Assembly: GCF_000014005.1 (NCBI RefSeq)
Contig: NC_008009.1
Coordinates: 1,984,001-2,048,000, forward strand
Source of the DNA: Candidatus Koribacter versatilis Ellin345
GTDB lineage: Bacteria; Acidobacteriota; Terriglobia; Terriglobales; Acidobacteriaceae
DNA length: 64,000 nt
Direction of reading: 5' to 3'
Made by a program: the position numbers and the translations under genes. Below are positions 17,435-26,698 of this stretch, piece after piece (the stretch's first letter is position 1; every line of letters starts with the position of its first letter). The notes beneath the pieces were generated by a model, which was given only the letters and a program-made list of their open reading frames with translations, ran no database searches and was not told where the DNA came from.

Positions 17435-17878
17435 CTACTTCAATATCTCGAGAGATTGCTGGATCATTTGTTTTGCTGCTTGGACCGCGGATGCATTCAA
17501 CTGGTAGCTCCGCAAGGCGCTCATCAAATCAACCGTCTCCTCGATTGGATCGATGTTCGGATACGCAACCATGCCTTCGGCGTTGGCGTCCGGGTGTCCT
17601 GGTTCATAGCGCAGCACCGGATCCCGGCTATCCTGCACGATGTCCAACACCCTCACACCACCGCCTATCGCGGGTTCGCCCCCTGCCTTGGCGAGAACCA
17701 TTCCAAACGTCGGTTGTGCTGAACTGAATATGACCTGTTTTCTGCGGTAGGGGCCGCCTTCCGCAGTCCTCGTCGTCTCGGCGTTTGCCATGTTCCCGGC
17801 GACGATCTCAGCCCGCAACCGTTCCGCCGCCATCGCACCACCGCTGGTTCGGATCTGGTCAAACAAGTTCATCGTCAC
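17435..17878 (-). CDS. flgC: Flagellar proximal rod protein FlgC
   Basis: The 147-residue protein has an N-terminal rod motif (AERLRAEIVAGNMANAETTR) and the C-terminal signature DPIEETVDLMSALRSYQLNA with ASAVQAAKQMIQQSLEIL. The sequence GHPDANAEGMVAYPNIDP is highly typical of FlgC. It overlaps flgB by 4 bases. Confidence 0.95.
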   Translation of the reverse strand: MTMNLFDQIRTSGGAMAAERLRAEIVAGNMANAETTRTAEGGPYRRKQVIFSSAQPTFGMVLAKAGGEPAIGGGVRVLDIVQDSRDPVLRYEPGHPDANAEGMVAYPNIDPIEETVDLMSALRSYQLNASAVQAAKQMIQQSLEILK

Positions 17879-18231
17879 TGCTCCTGGATCGCCATCTGGA
17901 TTCGCTTGAACTCAGAGCGGATCACCTGGATCGCGGTATTGAATTCGAGTTGCGTGTGGGCCATCAGCAAACTCTCGCGCTCGACGTTCACGTTATTGCC
18001 ATCAGGACGCTCGACGAGTCCCGGGACGTTGCGACTCGCGAGTGTTGTTTGGCTGCCCCCGCTCGCCTCACCAAGCATCTGTCGCAATTGCCCCGCGAAG
18101 TCGATGTCGCGCGTGTGATAACCAGGAGTGTCTACGTTCGCCATGTTGTTGGCGATCACCCTCTGTCTCGCGGCCGAAACATCCAGCGCTCTTTCGGCAA
18201 CGTTGAGCAGCTCAGTTGAAAGTTCCGGCAT
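17875..18231 (-). CDS. flgB: Flagellar proximal rod protein FlgB
   Basis: The 118-residue product has the family length and the rod-protein motif RQRVIANNMANVDTPGYHTR with DIDFAGQLRQML. The C-terminal half contains ESLLMAHTQLEFNTAIQVIR. It overlaps the end of the sigma-54 activator gene by 20 bases and has its own GGGGAG site, so the activator and the basal-body genes are likely co-transcribed. Confidence 0.94.
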   Translation of the reverse strand: MPELSTELLNVAERALDVSAARQRVIANNMANVDTPGYHTRDIDFAGQLRQMLGEASGGSQTTLASRNVPGLVERPDGNNVNVERESLLMAHTQLEFNTAIQVIRSEFKRIQMAIQEQ

Positions 18232-19372
18232 GGTTCACTCCCCGCACGCTGAGATCGGTTGCATAGTTCATGACTGCTTCCGCATCGAGGACCACGTCCT
18301 CGACCGTGATGGCTTTGTCGTTCGCGAGAATAGTCGCCCTCTCGATCACATGCTTCAGTTCGCGTACGTTTCCCGGCCAGTCATGAGCGTCGAGCTTCTT
18401 GATTGCCGCCGGGGTGAAGTAACAATCGCGATCGAAGGTAGAGAGAAAGTGGGTCGCAAGCTGGGAAATATCCCCGTTTCGGTCTCGCAGAGGTGGTAGG
18501 ACGATCGGAAAAACGCAAAGCCGATAGAACAGGTCAGCGCGAAACCGTTGCATCTGGACGCTCTCTCGCAGGTTCCGGTTCGTCGCCGCAACCAAGCGCA
18601 CATCGACTCGCCAAGTCTCAGAGCTTCCGAGGCGTTGCAGTTCGCCGGTTTCGAGAAAGCGGAGGAGCTTTGCCTGCAATTCGAACGGCATCTCACCGAT
18701 TTCATCCAGGAACAAGGTCCCCCCGTTCGCCGCCTGTATCCGTCCTTGCCGCGTCTGTGCTGCGCCCGTGAACGCGCCGCGGACATACCCAAAGAGTTCG
18801 CTTTCCAAAAGACTCTCGGGAATGGCCGCACAGTTGATCACTACCATGGCTTTTTCACAGCGGCGGCTGAGCCGATGAATTGCTTGTGCTACCAGCTCTT
18901 TTCCCGTGCCCGTCTCTCCCATGACCAATACCGGCGTGTCCCGTGGTGCGACTTTGCGGATAGCTCGATACGCCGATCCCATTCGCTCCGAATTGCCGAT
19001 CATGCCATCCAGCGGTGAGAGTTGCGTGTCAATCGCGAGTTGGTTGATGTTGCTATGCCTCTCGGGAATATCAACCGCGCTGCCTTTTATGCGAGGCGTT
19101 TCCAGCGTCTGAACGTCCACCCCCGGATACCGGAGTCTCACCAGTCCCGCCAATTCCTCGACATCGAGGTCCAGCAACTGCCGATCGAGAAGCAGCATTC
19201 GGCAATCGCTGGCTTCGAGCTTGCCAAGCGCGTCCGCCCCTCCCTGCGCCTCCAGTACAGGCCGCCAGGTAGTCGGCAGCGTGTCGATCACCTGGCGACG
19301 AAACGCCGGGTTCGGACTTGCAATGAGAACCCCCGGGTTCGCGGTGAGTTCGTTGATGATTGGAGAGATCAT
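18212..19372 (-). CDS. Sigma-54-dependent flagellar activator without DNA-binding domain
   Basis: The 386-residue protein has a receiver-like N-terminal domain (about 12-95), an AAA+ sigma-54 activation domain (about 122-340) and a short tail. Walker A is GETGTGKE at 152-159, GAFTGA (the sigma-54 contact loop) is at 199-204, and Walker B is in GGTLFLDEIGEM. The receiver lacks the acidic pair expected near residues 18-22 (IASPNPAF), although D63 could be the phosphoacceptor. After the WPGNVRELKHVIERA segment only about 40 residues remain, and no Fis-type helix-turn-helix is visible. It thus resembles FlgR-type activators that work from solution. It lies directly before flgB, with rpoN 5 kb away. 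Confidence 0.85.
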   Translation of the reverse strand: MISPIINELTANPGVLIASPNPAFRRQVIDTLPTTWRPVLEAQGGADALGKLEASDCRMLLLDRQLLDLDVEELAGLVRLRYPGVDVQTLETPRIKGSAVDIPERHSNINQLAIDTQLSPLDGMIGNSERMGSAYRAIRKVAPRDTPVLVMGETGTGKELVAQAIHRLSRRCEKAMVVINCAAIPESLLESELFGYVRGAFTGAAQTRQGRIQAANGGTLFLDEIGEMPFELQAKLLRFLETGELQRLGSSETWRVDVRLVAATNRNLRESVQMQRFRADLFYRLCVFPIVLPPLRDRNGDISQLATHFLSTFDRDCYFTPAAIKKLDAHDWPGNVRELKHVIERATILANDKAITVEDVVLDAEAVMNYATDLSVRGVNHAGTFN

Positions 19373-19435
19373 GGATGCCTCGTCGTTGTTTTATGTTGCG
19401 CCGCTAAGAAACAGATAAGCTGGCGATTAGAAACT

Positions 19436-19720
19436 TCACAGAATCGGTGAAGTCTGTGGACACTCCTGCCGATCTGACGATAAGCCGATGTTTCCGCACT
19501 CTCCGTCGCCGAACGCAATCGAGCGATAATCGTCAATAAGTTTGCGAAGATCGGCTGCCAGCACACAGTGCTCGCGTAAAACCGCGGCGTATTCGTCGCC
19601 GGTGCGAGGCCTAAGCAGCGCGACATCCGCCGAACATTGCAGGGAAGTGACGGGTTGCGAGAGATCATGCAGAAATCTCGAGAGCATCTCAGTTTCAGCA
19701 AGGCCCGCAATCACTGACAT
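19436..19720 (-). CDS. Small lone histidine-phosphoacceptor (DHp-like) protein
   Basis: This 94-residue protein begins with a histidine-kinase-like H-box, FLHDLSQPVTSLQCSADVAL, with H18 as the candidate phosphorylated residue. The helical stretch to about residue 65 resembles one DHp subunit. No ATP-binding (HATPase) domain follows: the protein ends after about 25 non-conserved residues. Its start overlaps the stop of the OmpR-type regulator by 10 bases, suggesting coupled translation. It could be a phosphotransfer protein, a dimerisation inhibitor of a kinase, or a decayed kinase. Confidence 0.6.
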   Translation of the reverse strand: MSVIAGLAETEMLSRFLHDLSQPVTSLQCSADVALLRPRTGDEYAAVLREHCVLAADLRKLIDDYRSIAFGDGECGNIGLSSDRQECPQTSPIL

Positions 19721-20403
19721 ACCGATGCCTCCACGCCCTCAGGACGAATCTCATAGCCAACTCCACGCACCGTGCCGATCAACTTTGTCGGGAACTCCGA
19801 GTCAACCTTACGTCGCAGATAGTTGACATAGACGTCCACGACATTGGTTCCGGTATCGAACTTCAAGTTCCACACGTGTTCGATGATCATGGTGCGCGTC
19901 ACCCGCCTTCCTGCATTCCTCATCAGGTATTCGAGCAACGCAAACTCTTTCGAGGTGAGTTCAATTCGCCTGCCGGAGCGAGCAACCGTGCGTTGCACCC
20001 GATCCAGTTCGAGGTCGGCAACCCGCAATTTGAATTGCGCCGCAGACACTCCACGCCGCAACAAGGCCCGTACTCTCGCCGAAAGTTCGGCAAAGGAAAA
20101 AGGCTTCAGCAGACAGTCGTCCGCGCCCCCATCCAACACCCGGACGCGGTCCTCCAGCCTCGTCCTCCCTGTAAGAACCAGGATCGGACAGCGTTTATGG
20201 TCCCTTACCTGTTGCAGTACGCCGAAGCCATCCAGCTTGGGAAGGTTTAGATCCAGGATTACGAGGTCGTACTCGACTTCGCATGCCATCGACTTCGCCT
20301 GCTCCCCATCGTGCACGGTGTCCACCGCATAGTGTTCTTCCTCCAGACCCTTAGCGACGAACTTTGCGAGGGGCGCATCGTCCTCTACAACCAGAATCCT
20401 CAT
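19711..20403 (-). CDS. OmpR/PhoB-family response regulator
   Basis: The 230-residue protein has a complete receiver domain (acidic D8/D9, phosphoacceptor D51 in LVILDLNLPK, T78 and K100) and a C-terminal winged helix (LTSKEFALLEYLMRNAGRRV, then NVVDVYVNYLRRKVD and GTVRGVGYEI). It starts 12 bases after the stop of the sensor kinase and so forms a two-component pair with it. Nothing in the sequence reveals its target genes. Confidence 0.93.
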   Translation of the reverse strand: MRILVVEDDAPLAKFVAKGLEEEHYAVDTVHDGEQAKSMACEVEYDLVILDLNLPKLDGFGVLQQVRDHKRCPILVLTGRTRLEDRVRVLDGGADDCLLKPFSFAELSARVRALLRRGVSAAQFKLRVADLELDRVQRTVARSGRRIELTSKEFALLEYLMRNAGRRVTRTMIIEHVWNLKFDTGTNVVDVYVNYLRRKVDSEFPTKLIGTVRGVGYEIRPEGVEASVCQ

Positions 20404-20415
20404 TTTTCCCTCAAG

Positions 20416-21570
20416 TCACTCTGCAAATGGCCGATGTTCCATATTGTTCGGCTTCGCCTTCGCGGTCACCGGTTCTACCCAAGCACCCGCCGCCCGCGAG
20501 GCTGGAAGTGCTATCTCAAACGTCGTACCACGCCCCGGTTCACTGCTAACCAGAATCTCGCCCTTCATTTGCTTCACAATTCCGTAAACGGTCGCGAGTC
20601 CCAAACCGGTTCCTTTGCCTTGCTCCTTCGTCGTGAAAAACGGCTCGAAGATGTGCGGCAGCACATCAGCGCCAATTCCCATTCCGGTGTCGTGGACAAA
20701 AATGGAAACGCGTTTATCCTTTTCTTCCGTCCCGCGCTTGGATGTCGCGAAGAGCAGTCGTCCGCCCCTCGGCATCGCATCGCGCGCATTCACCGCCAGA
20801 TTCACGAATACCTGGTTCAACTGTCCCGCGTCTGCCCATACCTCGGGAATGCCACGATCGAGATCGAACGCCAACTCAATGTCTTCACCAATGAGCCGCC
20901 CAATCAATTCCGACGACTGTTGAATCACATCGTTGACCTGCGTCTCCGCAAACTGCATCTTCTGACGCCGGCAAAATGCCAACAACTGATGCGTCGTCTG
21001 CGCCGCGCGCTCCGCCGCCGCCTGTATTCCCAAGACATAGCGCTGCATAGCCGAGCCGGATTCAACATGCTGAAGTTGCAAGTCGGCGTAGCTCAGGATC
21101 GCAGTCAACATATTGTTGAAGTCGTGTGCGATTCCACTCGCAAGTTTGCCCGCTGCTTCGAGTCGCGTGTGATGTTCCAATTCCCGCTCCAGCAGCCTCC
21201 GGTCTGTTACATCGCGGCTGAACGAAAGGTGGATCCCCGGCAGCATGTTCGGTCGGGTCACCATCTCAACCGTTCGCACACTGCCATCCGGGAGAATCAG
21301 CGTGTGCGACGCCTCCACGCCGTCGCCTACAGGGGTCTTTCGTATTGCCTCCGCCAGCCGGGCACCGTCTTCTGAGAAAGTTCCAATCTTGCAGCCGACG
21401 ATTTCTTCTTTATTCCGTCGCAAGAGCCGGCAGGCGGCAGGATTTGCTTCGAGATACTGCAAGTCGTCGTCGAACACGAAAATCGCTTCGGGTGCACTTT
21501 CAAAGAGCCATTCTGGATTTTCTTGCCAGACTGCCTTCTCCCGACGCGGGATGGAACGCTCGATTTCCAA
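20416..21570 (-). CDS. PAS-domain sensor histidine kinase, cytosolic
   Basis: The 384-residue protein has no membrane segment. A PAS domain at about 18-125 (FESAPEAIFVFDDDLQYLEA) is followed by a DHp domain with H149 in KLASGIAHDFNNMLTAI, and by an HATPase domain with NLAVNARDAMPRGG, DTGMGIG and GTGLGLATVYGIV. The HDFNN form of the H-box is typical of kinases related to NtrB and hybrid kinases. Its neighbour is an OmpR-type regulator and, further down, the flagellar activator. Which one it phosphorylates is unknown. Confidence 0.92.
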   Translation of the reverse strand: MEIERSIPRREKAVWQENPEWLFESAPEAIFVFDDDLQYLEANPAACRLLRRNKEEIVGCKIGTFSEDGARLAEAIRKTPVGDGVEASHTLILPDGSVRTVEMVTRPNMLPGIHLSFSRDVTDRRLLERELEHHTRLEAAGKLASGIAHDFNNMLTAILSYADLQLQHVESGSAMQRYVLGIQAAAERAAQTTHQLLAFCRRQKMQFAETQVNDVIQQSSELIGRLIGEDIELAFDLDRGIPEVWADAGQLNQVFVNLAVNARDAMPRGGRLLFATSKRGTEEKDKRVSIFVHDTGMGIGADVLPHIFEPFFTTKEQGKGTGLGLATVYGIVKQMKGEILVSSEPGRGTTFEIALPASRAAGAWVEPVTAKAKPNNMEHRPFAE

Positions 21571-21725
21571 GGTGTTCTCCGAACTGAAAAGTCGAATGCT
21601 GAACTCGCGTTAAACTTTTGCAATTTGTTCGCCACTTTCATCTTGGAAAACTCTGAGCTCCCTTCGCCGACCTCAGCCACCCAAACACGCAACATCCCGT
21701 CGCACTTCGCGTAATATTTAAGAAG

Positions 21726-24008
21726 ATGTCTTTCTCCATCACTCGCCTTCGCATCTGGTTTGCGGTTGCGACCATCACGCTCGTCGTAGTGGTGACGGGT
21801 GTCTACCTCGTCCGCCGCTATGAGCAGCGCGTTCTACTGCATATTGCGGCGAAGAAACTTGGTGTGGAGATTCAGCAGAGCACGGAAGGTTTTTCGCTCT
21901 CGAAGTCCGAAGGGGGCAGGACCCTTTTCAAGATCAGCGCCAAGAAGGCCACGCAATATAAAGAAACCGGTCGCGCTGCCCTCCAGGACGTCAGCATCGT
22001 CGTCTACGGCCGTGATGGTTCCCGTTTTGACCAGATCTACGGTGCCAATTTTGAATATGACAACAAAACGGGAAACGTCACCGCTCGCGGCGAAGTGGAC
22101 ATCGATCTCGAAGCCAATGCTCAGGGACCTAAGCGTCCCGATCAGGCAACGCCCGCCGAATTAAAAAATCCTATTCATCTCAAAACCAGCGGCCTTGTCT
22201 TCAATCAAAAGACAGGTCTTGCCCACACCGACGAATCCATCGAGTTCCATGTTCCACAAGCGAACGGTTCCGCCCGCGGGGTTGATTATGATTCCCACAC
22301 CAATCGGCTCACACTGAACTCCGAAATCAAGGTCGCCACCCTCGGTCCGACGCCTCAAAACCTGGTTGCCGTCCACGCCGTCATCACCAAAGAACCGCGT
22401 CGCGCAGTACTCTCGCACGTCACCGTCAAGCAGCCCGACAGCACCATCACTTCCGACACCGTGACCATCGCGTTTCGCAGCGACAACACCATTGAACAGA
22501 TCTTCGCCGATGGCAACGTTGAAGCTGATAACAACGGTGTGAACAGCTATCAGGTTCAAGCTGCAAAAGCGAACCTGAAATTCGGGGCCGACAACGATCT
22601 GCAACTGACCACACTGTCAGATGGCACACGTTTTCGCTCGAGCGGAGAACGGCCCATGCACGGCTTCTCCGATCGCATCTTTGTTCACTTCGATCAGGCT
22701 ACGCAGCCCACTAACATTCGCCTTGCAGACAACGCACACATAATCGAAGAGCCCGCTGGCTCCGGCCCTTCGCACTCCCAGCAACGTACCGAGATCGTTG
22801 CCGATGCTCTCGATATTGATGTTCGCAACGGCAAACTGCCTTCGAAAGCCGCCACCTCGGGCAAGGCGCAAGTCAACATTGACCAGCGCGCCAGCGGCAA
22901 TCAACCTCCGACGACCACCGTTGTCACCGCCGGGCGCTTCGTCGCCGACTTTAGCAAGCAAGGCCACATCAACCACATCCTTGGTCAACCCAATTCCCGC
23001 GTCGTTTCCAGCGCAGCTGGCCAGGCGGAACGCACGACCACTGCCGACAAACTTGAGGTTCTTTACAACGAGAAGGGGGAACTCGCGAGCGTTCTACAAC
23101 AGGGCAACTTCCGCTATCACGAAGCCCTGCCGGCAAATCAAGGGGAGCGCACCGCCACAGCCGAAAAAGCTACCTACTCGCCATCTGACGAACTCCTTCG
23201 TCTGACGGGCAGTCCGCGAATCACCGACGGCGGCATGAGCCTCACCGCGAGCCTCGTCAATATCAATCGGCACACTGGCGAGGCCACGGCGGATGGCAAC
23301 GTGAAGTCCACGTACAGCCAGTTGAAGGAGCAGCCTAATGGCGCCATGCTCGCCGCCAGCGATCCCATCCATGTCACCGCGAAAAAAATGATCGCGCTCA
23401 AGAACGGTGGCGCCGCTACGTACTCCGGGGGCTCGCGACTCTGGCAAGGAGCGAATACGGTTGAAGCTCCGACCATCGAATTCAATCGCGACCAACGCAG
23501 TCTCGTCGCGCAGGGCACCGGCCAAGCTGCTTCTCCGGTCACCAGCGTCTTCGTTCAAAAAGACAAAGATGGCAAGATCACACCGGTAAACATCACCGCT
23601 CGCAAACTTACCTACGTTGACGCCGAACGCCGCGCCCGCTACGAAGGCGGCGTCACCGCCCGCACCACTGACGGCGTTCTCACCGCCGATCATGTCGATG
23701 TTTATCTGAAAGAATCCGGTGCTTCTACCTCCCCAACTGCTCAACCCGGACCGAGTCAACTCGATCGCATCATCGCGCAGGGAACGGTTGTTCTTGCGCA
23801 ACCAGGGCGTCGCGCAACCGGGAACAAGCTCACTTATTTCCAGCAGGATGGCCGCTTCGTTCTCTCCGGCGATAACCCCGCAATTGCCGATGCTGAACAC
23901 GGCACCGTGCGCGGCGAATCGTTGACCTTCTTTAGTAAGGATGATAGGGTTCTGGTGGAAGGCTCCAACGCCGCTCCGACCGTAACTCACACTAGAGTAA
24001 GCAGATAA
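21726..24008 (+). CDS. Large LptC/LptA-like LPS transport protein
   Basis: The 760-residue protein starts with one membrane segment (about 9-29), then an LptC-like domain and repeated LptA/OstA-type beta-jellyroll units. Recognisable pieces include [60 protein letters not shown] and [20 protein letters not shown]. Typical LptC and LptA have under 200 residues each, so this protein may hold both functions and form much of the periplasmic LPS bridge by itself. It overlaps lptB by one base (TAATG), strong support for a role in LPS export. Confidence 0.85.
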   Translation: MSFSITRLRIWFAVATITLVVVVTGVYLVRRYEQRVLLHIAAKKLGVEIQQSTEGFSLSKSEGGRTLFKISAKKATQYKETGRAALQDVSIVVYGRDGSRFDQIYGANFEYDNKTGNVTARGEVDIDLEANAQGPKRPDQATPAELKNPIHLKTSGLVFNQKTGLAHTDESIEFHVPQANGSARGVDYDSHTNRLTLNSEIKVATLGPTPQNLVAVHAVITKEPRRAVLSHVTVKQPDSTITSDTVTIAFRSDNTIEQIFADGNVEADNNGVNSYQVQAAKANLKFGADNDLQLTTLSDGTRFRSSGERPMHGFSDRIFVHFDQATQPTNIRLADNAHIIEEPAGSGPSHSQQRTEIVADALDIDVRNGKLPSKAATSGKAQVNIDQRASGNQPPTTTVVTAGRFVADFSKQGHINHILGQPNSRVVSSAAGQAERTTTADKLEVLYNEKGELASVLQQGNFRYHEALPANQGERTATAEKATYSPSDELLRLTGSPRITDGGMSLTASLVNINRHTGEATADGNVKSTYSQLKEQPNGAMLAASDPIHVTAKKMIALKNGGAATYSGGSRLWQGANTVEAPTIEFNRDQRSLVAQGTGQAASPVTSVFVQKDKDGKITPVNITARKLTYVDAERRARYEGGVTARTTDGVLTADHVDVYLKESGASTSPTAQPGPSQLDRIIAQGTVVLAQPGRRATGNKLTYFQQDGRFVLSGDNPAIADAEHGTVRGESLTFFSKDDRVLVEGSNAAPTVTHTRVSR

Positions 24009-24736
24009 TGAGTACCCTCTCGGCCGAAGATCTGGGCAAGACGTACCGCGGTCGGCGTGTGGTGCACGGTGTCAACATCTCGGTGGACCAGGGCGAAGTC
24101 GTCGGCCTCCTCGGTCCCAACGGTGCCGGAAAAACCACCAGTTTCTACATGATCGTCGGCCTGATTCCGCTCGATACGGGCCGTGTCCTGATCGACGATA
24201 AAGACCTCACCGACGTCCCCATGTACTTGCGGGCCCGCAACTACGGCATCAGCTACCTCCCGCAGGAGCCCTCAGTTTTCCGCAAGCTCACCGTCGAAGA
24301 AAACATCCTCGCCGTTCTCGAAGCCCAGCCCATCTCGTGGCACGAGCGGCGGGAGCGAATGGAACGTCTCATCGACCAACTCGGTCTCGGACACATCCGC
24401 AAGAGCAAAGGTTACTCGCTCTCCGGTGGTGAACGCCGCCGCGTCGAAATCGCCCGCGCCCTTTGCATCTCACCTTCATTCATCCTTCTCGATGAACCAT
24501 TCTCCGGCATCGATCCCATCGCCGTCCTCGACATTCAGAAGATCATTTTCGATCTCAAGGCAAGCGGTATCGGTGTCTTGATCACCGATCACAACGTTCG
24601 TGAGACACTCTCGGTCACCGATCGCGCCTACATCATTAATGAAGGTCGCATCTTCCGTACCGGTACGGCAGAAGAACTCGCCAACGATCCCGAAGTCAAG
24701 CGTGTATACCTCGGCGAGAGTTTCACCCTCGTTTAA
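24008..24736 (+). CDS. lptB: LPS export ABC transporter ATPase LptB
   Basis: The 242-residue protein is an ABC ATPase with Walker [11 protein letters not shown]-loop [20 protein letters not shown], signature [15 protein letters not shown] and Walker [14 protein letters not shown], followed by the LptB-specific [15 protein letters not shown]. The partner membrane proteins LptF and LptG are not in the window. LptB drives extraction of LPS from the inner membrane. Confidence 0.95.
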   Translation: MSTLSAEDLGKTYRGRRVVHGVNISVDQGEVVGLLGPNGAGKTTSFYMIVGLIPLDTGRVLIDDKDLTDVPMYLRARNYGISYLPQEPSVFRKLTVEENILAVLEAQPISWHERRERMERLIDQLGLGHIRKSKGYSLSGGERRRVEIARALCISPSFILLDEPFSGIDPIAVLDIQKIIFDLKASGIGVLITDHNVRETLSVTDRAYIINEGRIFRTGTAEELANDPEVKRVYLGESFTLV

Positions 24737-24873
24737 TCGATCGTAAGCATCTACTCTGCTGATCCACCTGCAAACACCCCGCCAATTCACGTTAAAAGCA
24801 TTCCGAAAGTAACTTATGTGCAAAATAAAACGCCCGCTCTGGTTTAAAATCAATTCATCGGGTTTGTGCGTTT

Positions 24874-26607
24874 ATGGTGCTTCTCCAGCCTAGACTGAAT
24901 CTCAAAGTGTCTCAGAAACAGATCCTCACCCCGGGTCTGGTTCAGATGGTCAGCGTCCTTGCGCTCAATAAAATGGAGCTCAAGGAGATGATCAATGAGG
25001 AGATGATTGAAAACCCGGTCCTCGAAGAACTCGACGAAAATGTACCCCTCATAGACGACATCTCCGCCAAGGAAGAACAACGCGACCGCGATTCTTCCCT
25101 GGCCACCGCTGAAGAAGCCCCCGCCACTCCTGAAGCCAAGGACCCATTTGAAGAAATCGACTTCGGCTCCTTCTTCCAGGAATACCTCGATCCGGGTTAC
25201 CGCAGTTCGAGCGAAATCGAAGACGTAGAACGTCCTTCCTTCGAAAACTTCCTCTCCAAGCCAACCACCCTCACCGACCACCTCATGTGGCAGCTTGGCT
25301 CCATGCATTTGAAGGACGACGTTCTCGCCGCTGCCGAACTCATCATCGGCAACCTCAACGATGAGGGCTATCTCACCGCCAGCGAAGACGAACTCCTCGG
25401 CATCTCCACCGAAGAAGCCGGTGCCGAACCTTCCAGCGAGAGTGCGAAAGCCGTCTCCACTGATGTTGACCAGCAGATTTCCGCCCTCGAGATGGCGGGC
25501 TTCGAAGCTGGAGAAAATATCGAAGTCACTGAAGAGTCGGATTCCCATTCCGAGATCGACGGCGGCAACACTGCCGTTCAGGTTGAAACCGCCGTCGAAC
25601 CGCCGCGGCCTACTCTGGTCCCCCCGCGTACCGCGCCAGCCGCCGTTCCGTTCTGTCGCGACGCCCTTCGTGAAGCGATCCATATCATCCAGAATCTCGA
25701 TCCCGTTGGGGTTGCGACGCAAGACCTCCGCGAGTGCCTGCTGATCCAGCTTCGCTACTTCGAAGGCCTGCCCCACAAGAACGGCAACGGCCACATCGCG
25801 CAAGCAATTGACGACGGCATACGCATGGTCAGCGATCACATGCACGAACTCCAGAACAAGCAGTACAAGGAGATCTCGAAAGCACTCGGCCGTCCCATCG
25901 AATCGATCACTGCAGCGTTAGATTTCATCCGCACCCTCGACCCCAAGCCCGGCCTCCGCTACAACAAGCAGGAGACGCGTCTCATCGAGCCCGATGTCGC
26001 CTTCGTCAAACAAGGTGACGAATACATCGTCGTCATGAACGACGAAGAAATCCCGCAGCTCCGCGTCAATCCCGGCTACAAGCGCCTCCTCAATCGCGAC
26101 GCCGCCGAGAAAGACGTTCGCAACTACGTCAAAGAGCGCTACAAGTCAGCCATCCAGCTCATCAAGAACATCGAGCAGCGTAAACAAACGATCCTCAAAG
26201 TCTGCTACTCGATCATCAATCGCCAGCGCGACTTCCTCGACCACGGCATTGACCAGCTCAAGCCGATGATGATCAAAGAAGTCGCCGAAGAAATTGGCGT
26301 GCATCCTTCAACCGTCAGCCGAGCCGTCGCCAACAAATACGTTCACACCTCGCAAGGTGTCTACGAACTCCGCTACTTCTTCAGTGAAAGCGTGAATGGT
26401 CCGGAAGGCGGTGCGACATCACTGCTCATCCTCAAGCGCCGCGTAAAGAAGCTAATCGAAGAAGAAGACCCGGCCCGCCCGCTAACCGACGAGCAAATCA
26501 CCCGCATCCTGCAATCCCAGGGAATTCAAGTCACGCGCCGCACCGTCGCCAAATACCGCGAAGACATGCGAATTCCCAGCACCCACCAGCGCCGCGTCAA
26601 AAGCTAG
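24874..26607 (+). CDS. rpoN: RNA polymerase sigma-54 factor RpoN
   Basis: The 577-residue protein has an activator-interacting N-terminal region rich in Gln and Leu (LVQMVSVLALNKMELKEMIN) and a long acidic linker (about 50-255). The core-binding domain contains NLDPVGVATQDLRECLLIQL. The C-terminus carries the RpoN box ARRTVAKYREDMRIPSTHQR. The acidic region is longer than in enterobacterial RpoN. The gene follows lptB after 137 bases, the same order (lptB-rpoN) as in proteobacteria. It would serve the sigma-54 activator at 18212-19372. Confidence 0.95.
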   Translation: MVLLQPRLNLKVSQKQILTPGLVQMVSVLALNKMELKEMINEEMIENPVLEELDENVPLIDDISAKEEQRDRDSSLATAEEAPATPEAKDPFEEIDFGSFFQEYLDPGYRSSSEIEDVERPSFENFLSKPTTLTDHLMWQLGSMHLKDDVLAAAELIIGNLNDEGYLTASEDELLGISTEEAGAEPSSESAKAVSTDVDQQISALEMAGFEAGENIEVTEESDSHSEIDGGNTAVQVETAVEPPRPTLVPPRTAPAAVPFCRDALREAIHIIQNLDPVGVATQDLRECLLIQLRYFEGLPHKNGNGHIAQAIDDGIRMVSDHMHELQNKQYKEISKALGRPIESITAALDFIRTLDPKPGLRYNKQETRLIEPDVAFVKQGDEYIVVMNDEEIPQLRVNPGYKRLLNRDAAEKDVRNYVKERYKSAIQLIKNIEQRKQTILKVCYSIINRQRDFLDHGIDQLKPMMIKEVAEEIGVHPSTVSRAVANKYVHTSQGVYELRYFFSESVNGPEGGATSLLILKRRVKKLIEEEDPARPLTDEQITRILQSQGIQVTRRTVAKYREDMRIPSTHQRRVKS

Positions 26608-26632
26608 CTCTCAACAAACCTATTTCAATTTC

Positions 26633-26685
26633 TGTCATCCTGAGCGGAGTCGCGCGCAGCGCTGCGCAGTCGAAGGACCGCTATC
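26633..26685 (+). repeat. Dispersed palindromic repeat, copy 1
   Basis: TGTCATCCTGAGCGGAGTCG is followed by a perfect palindrome at 26654-26667 and then AGTCGAAGGACC. The same ends occur at 30273-30321 and, inverted, at 36244-36287, with different but always self-complementary centres. It lies between the convergent rpoN and oxidoreductase genes. Confidence 0.8.
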
Positions 26686-26698
26686 CTGACCGTGACGC

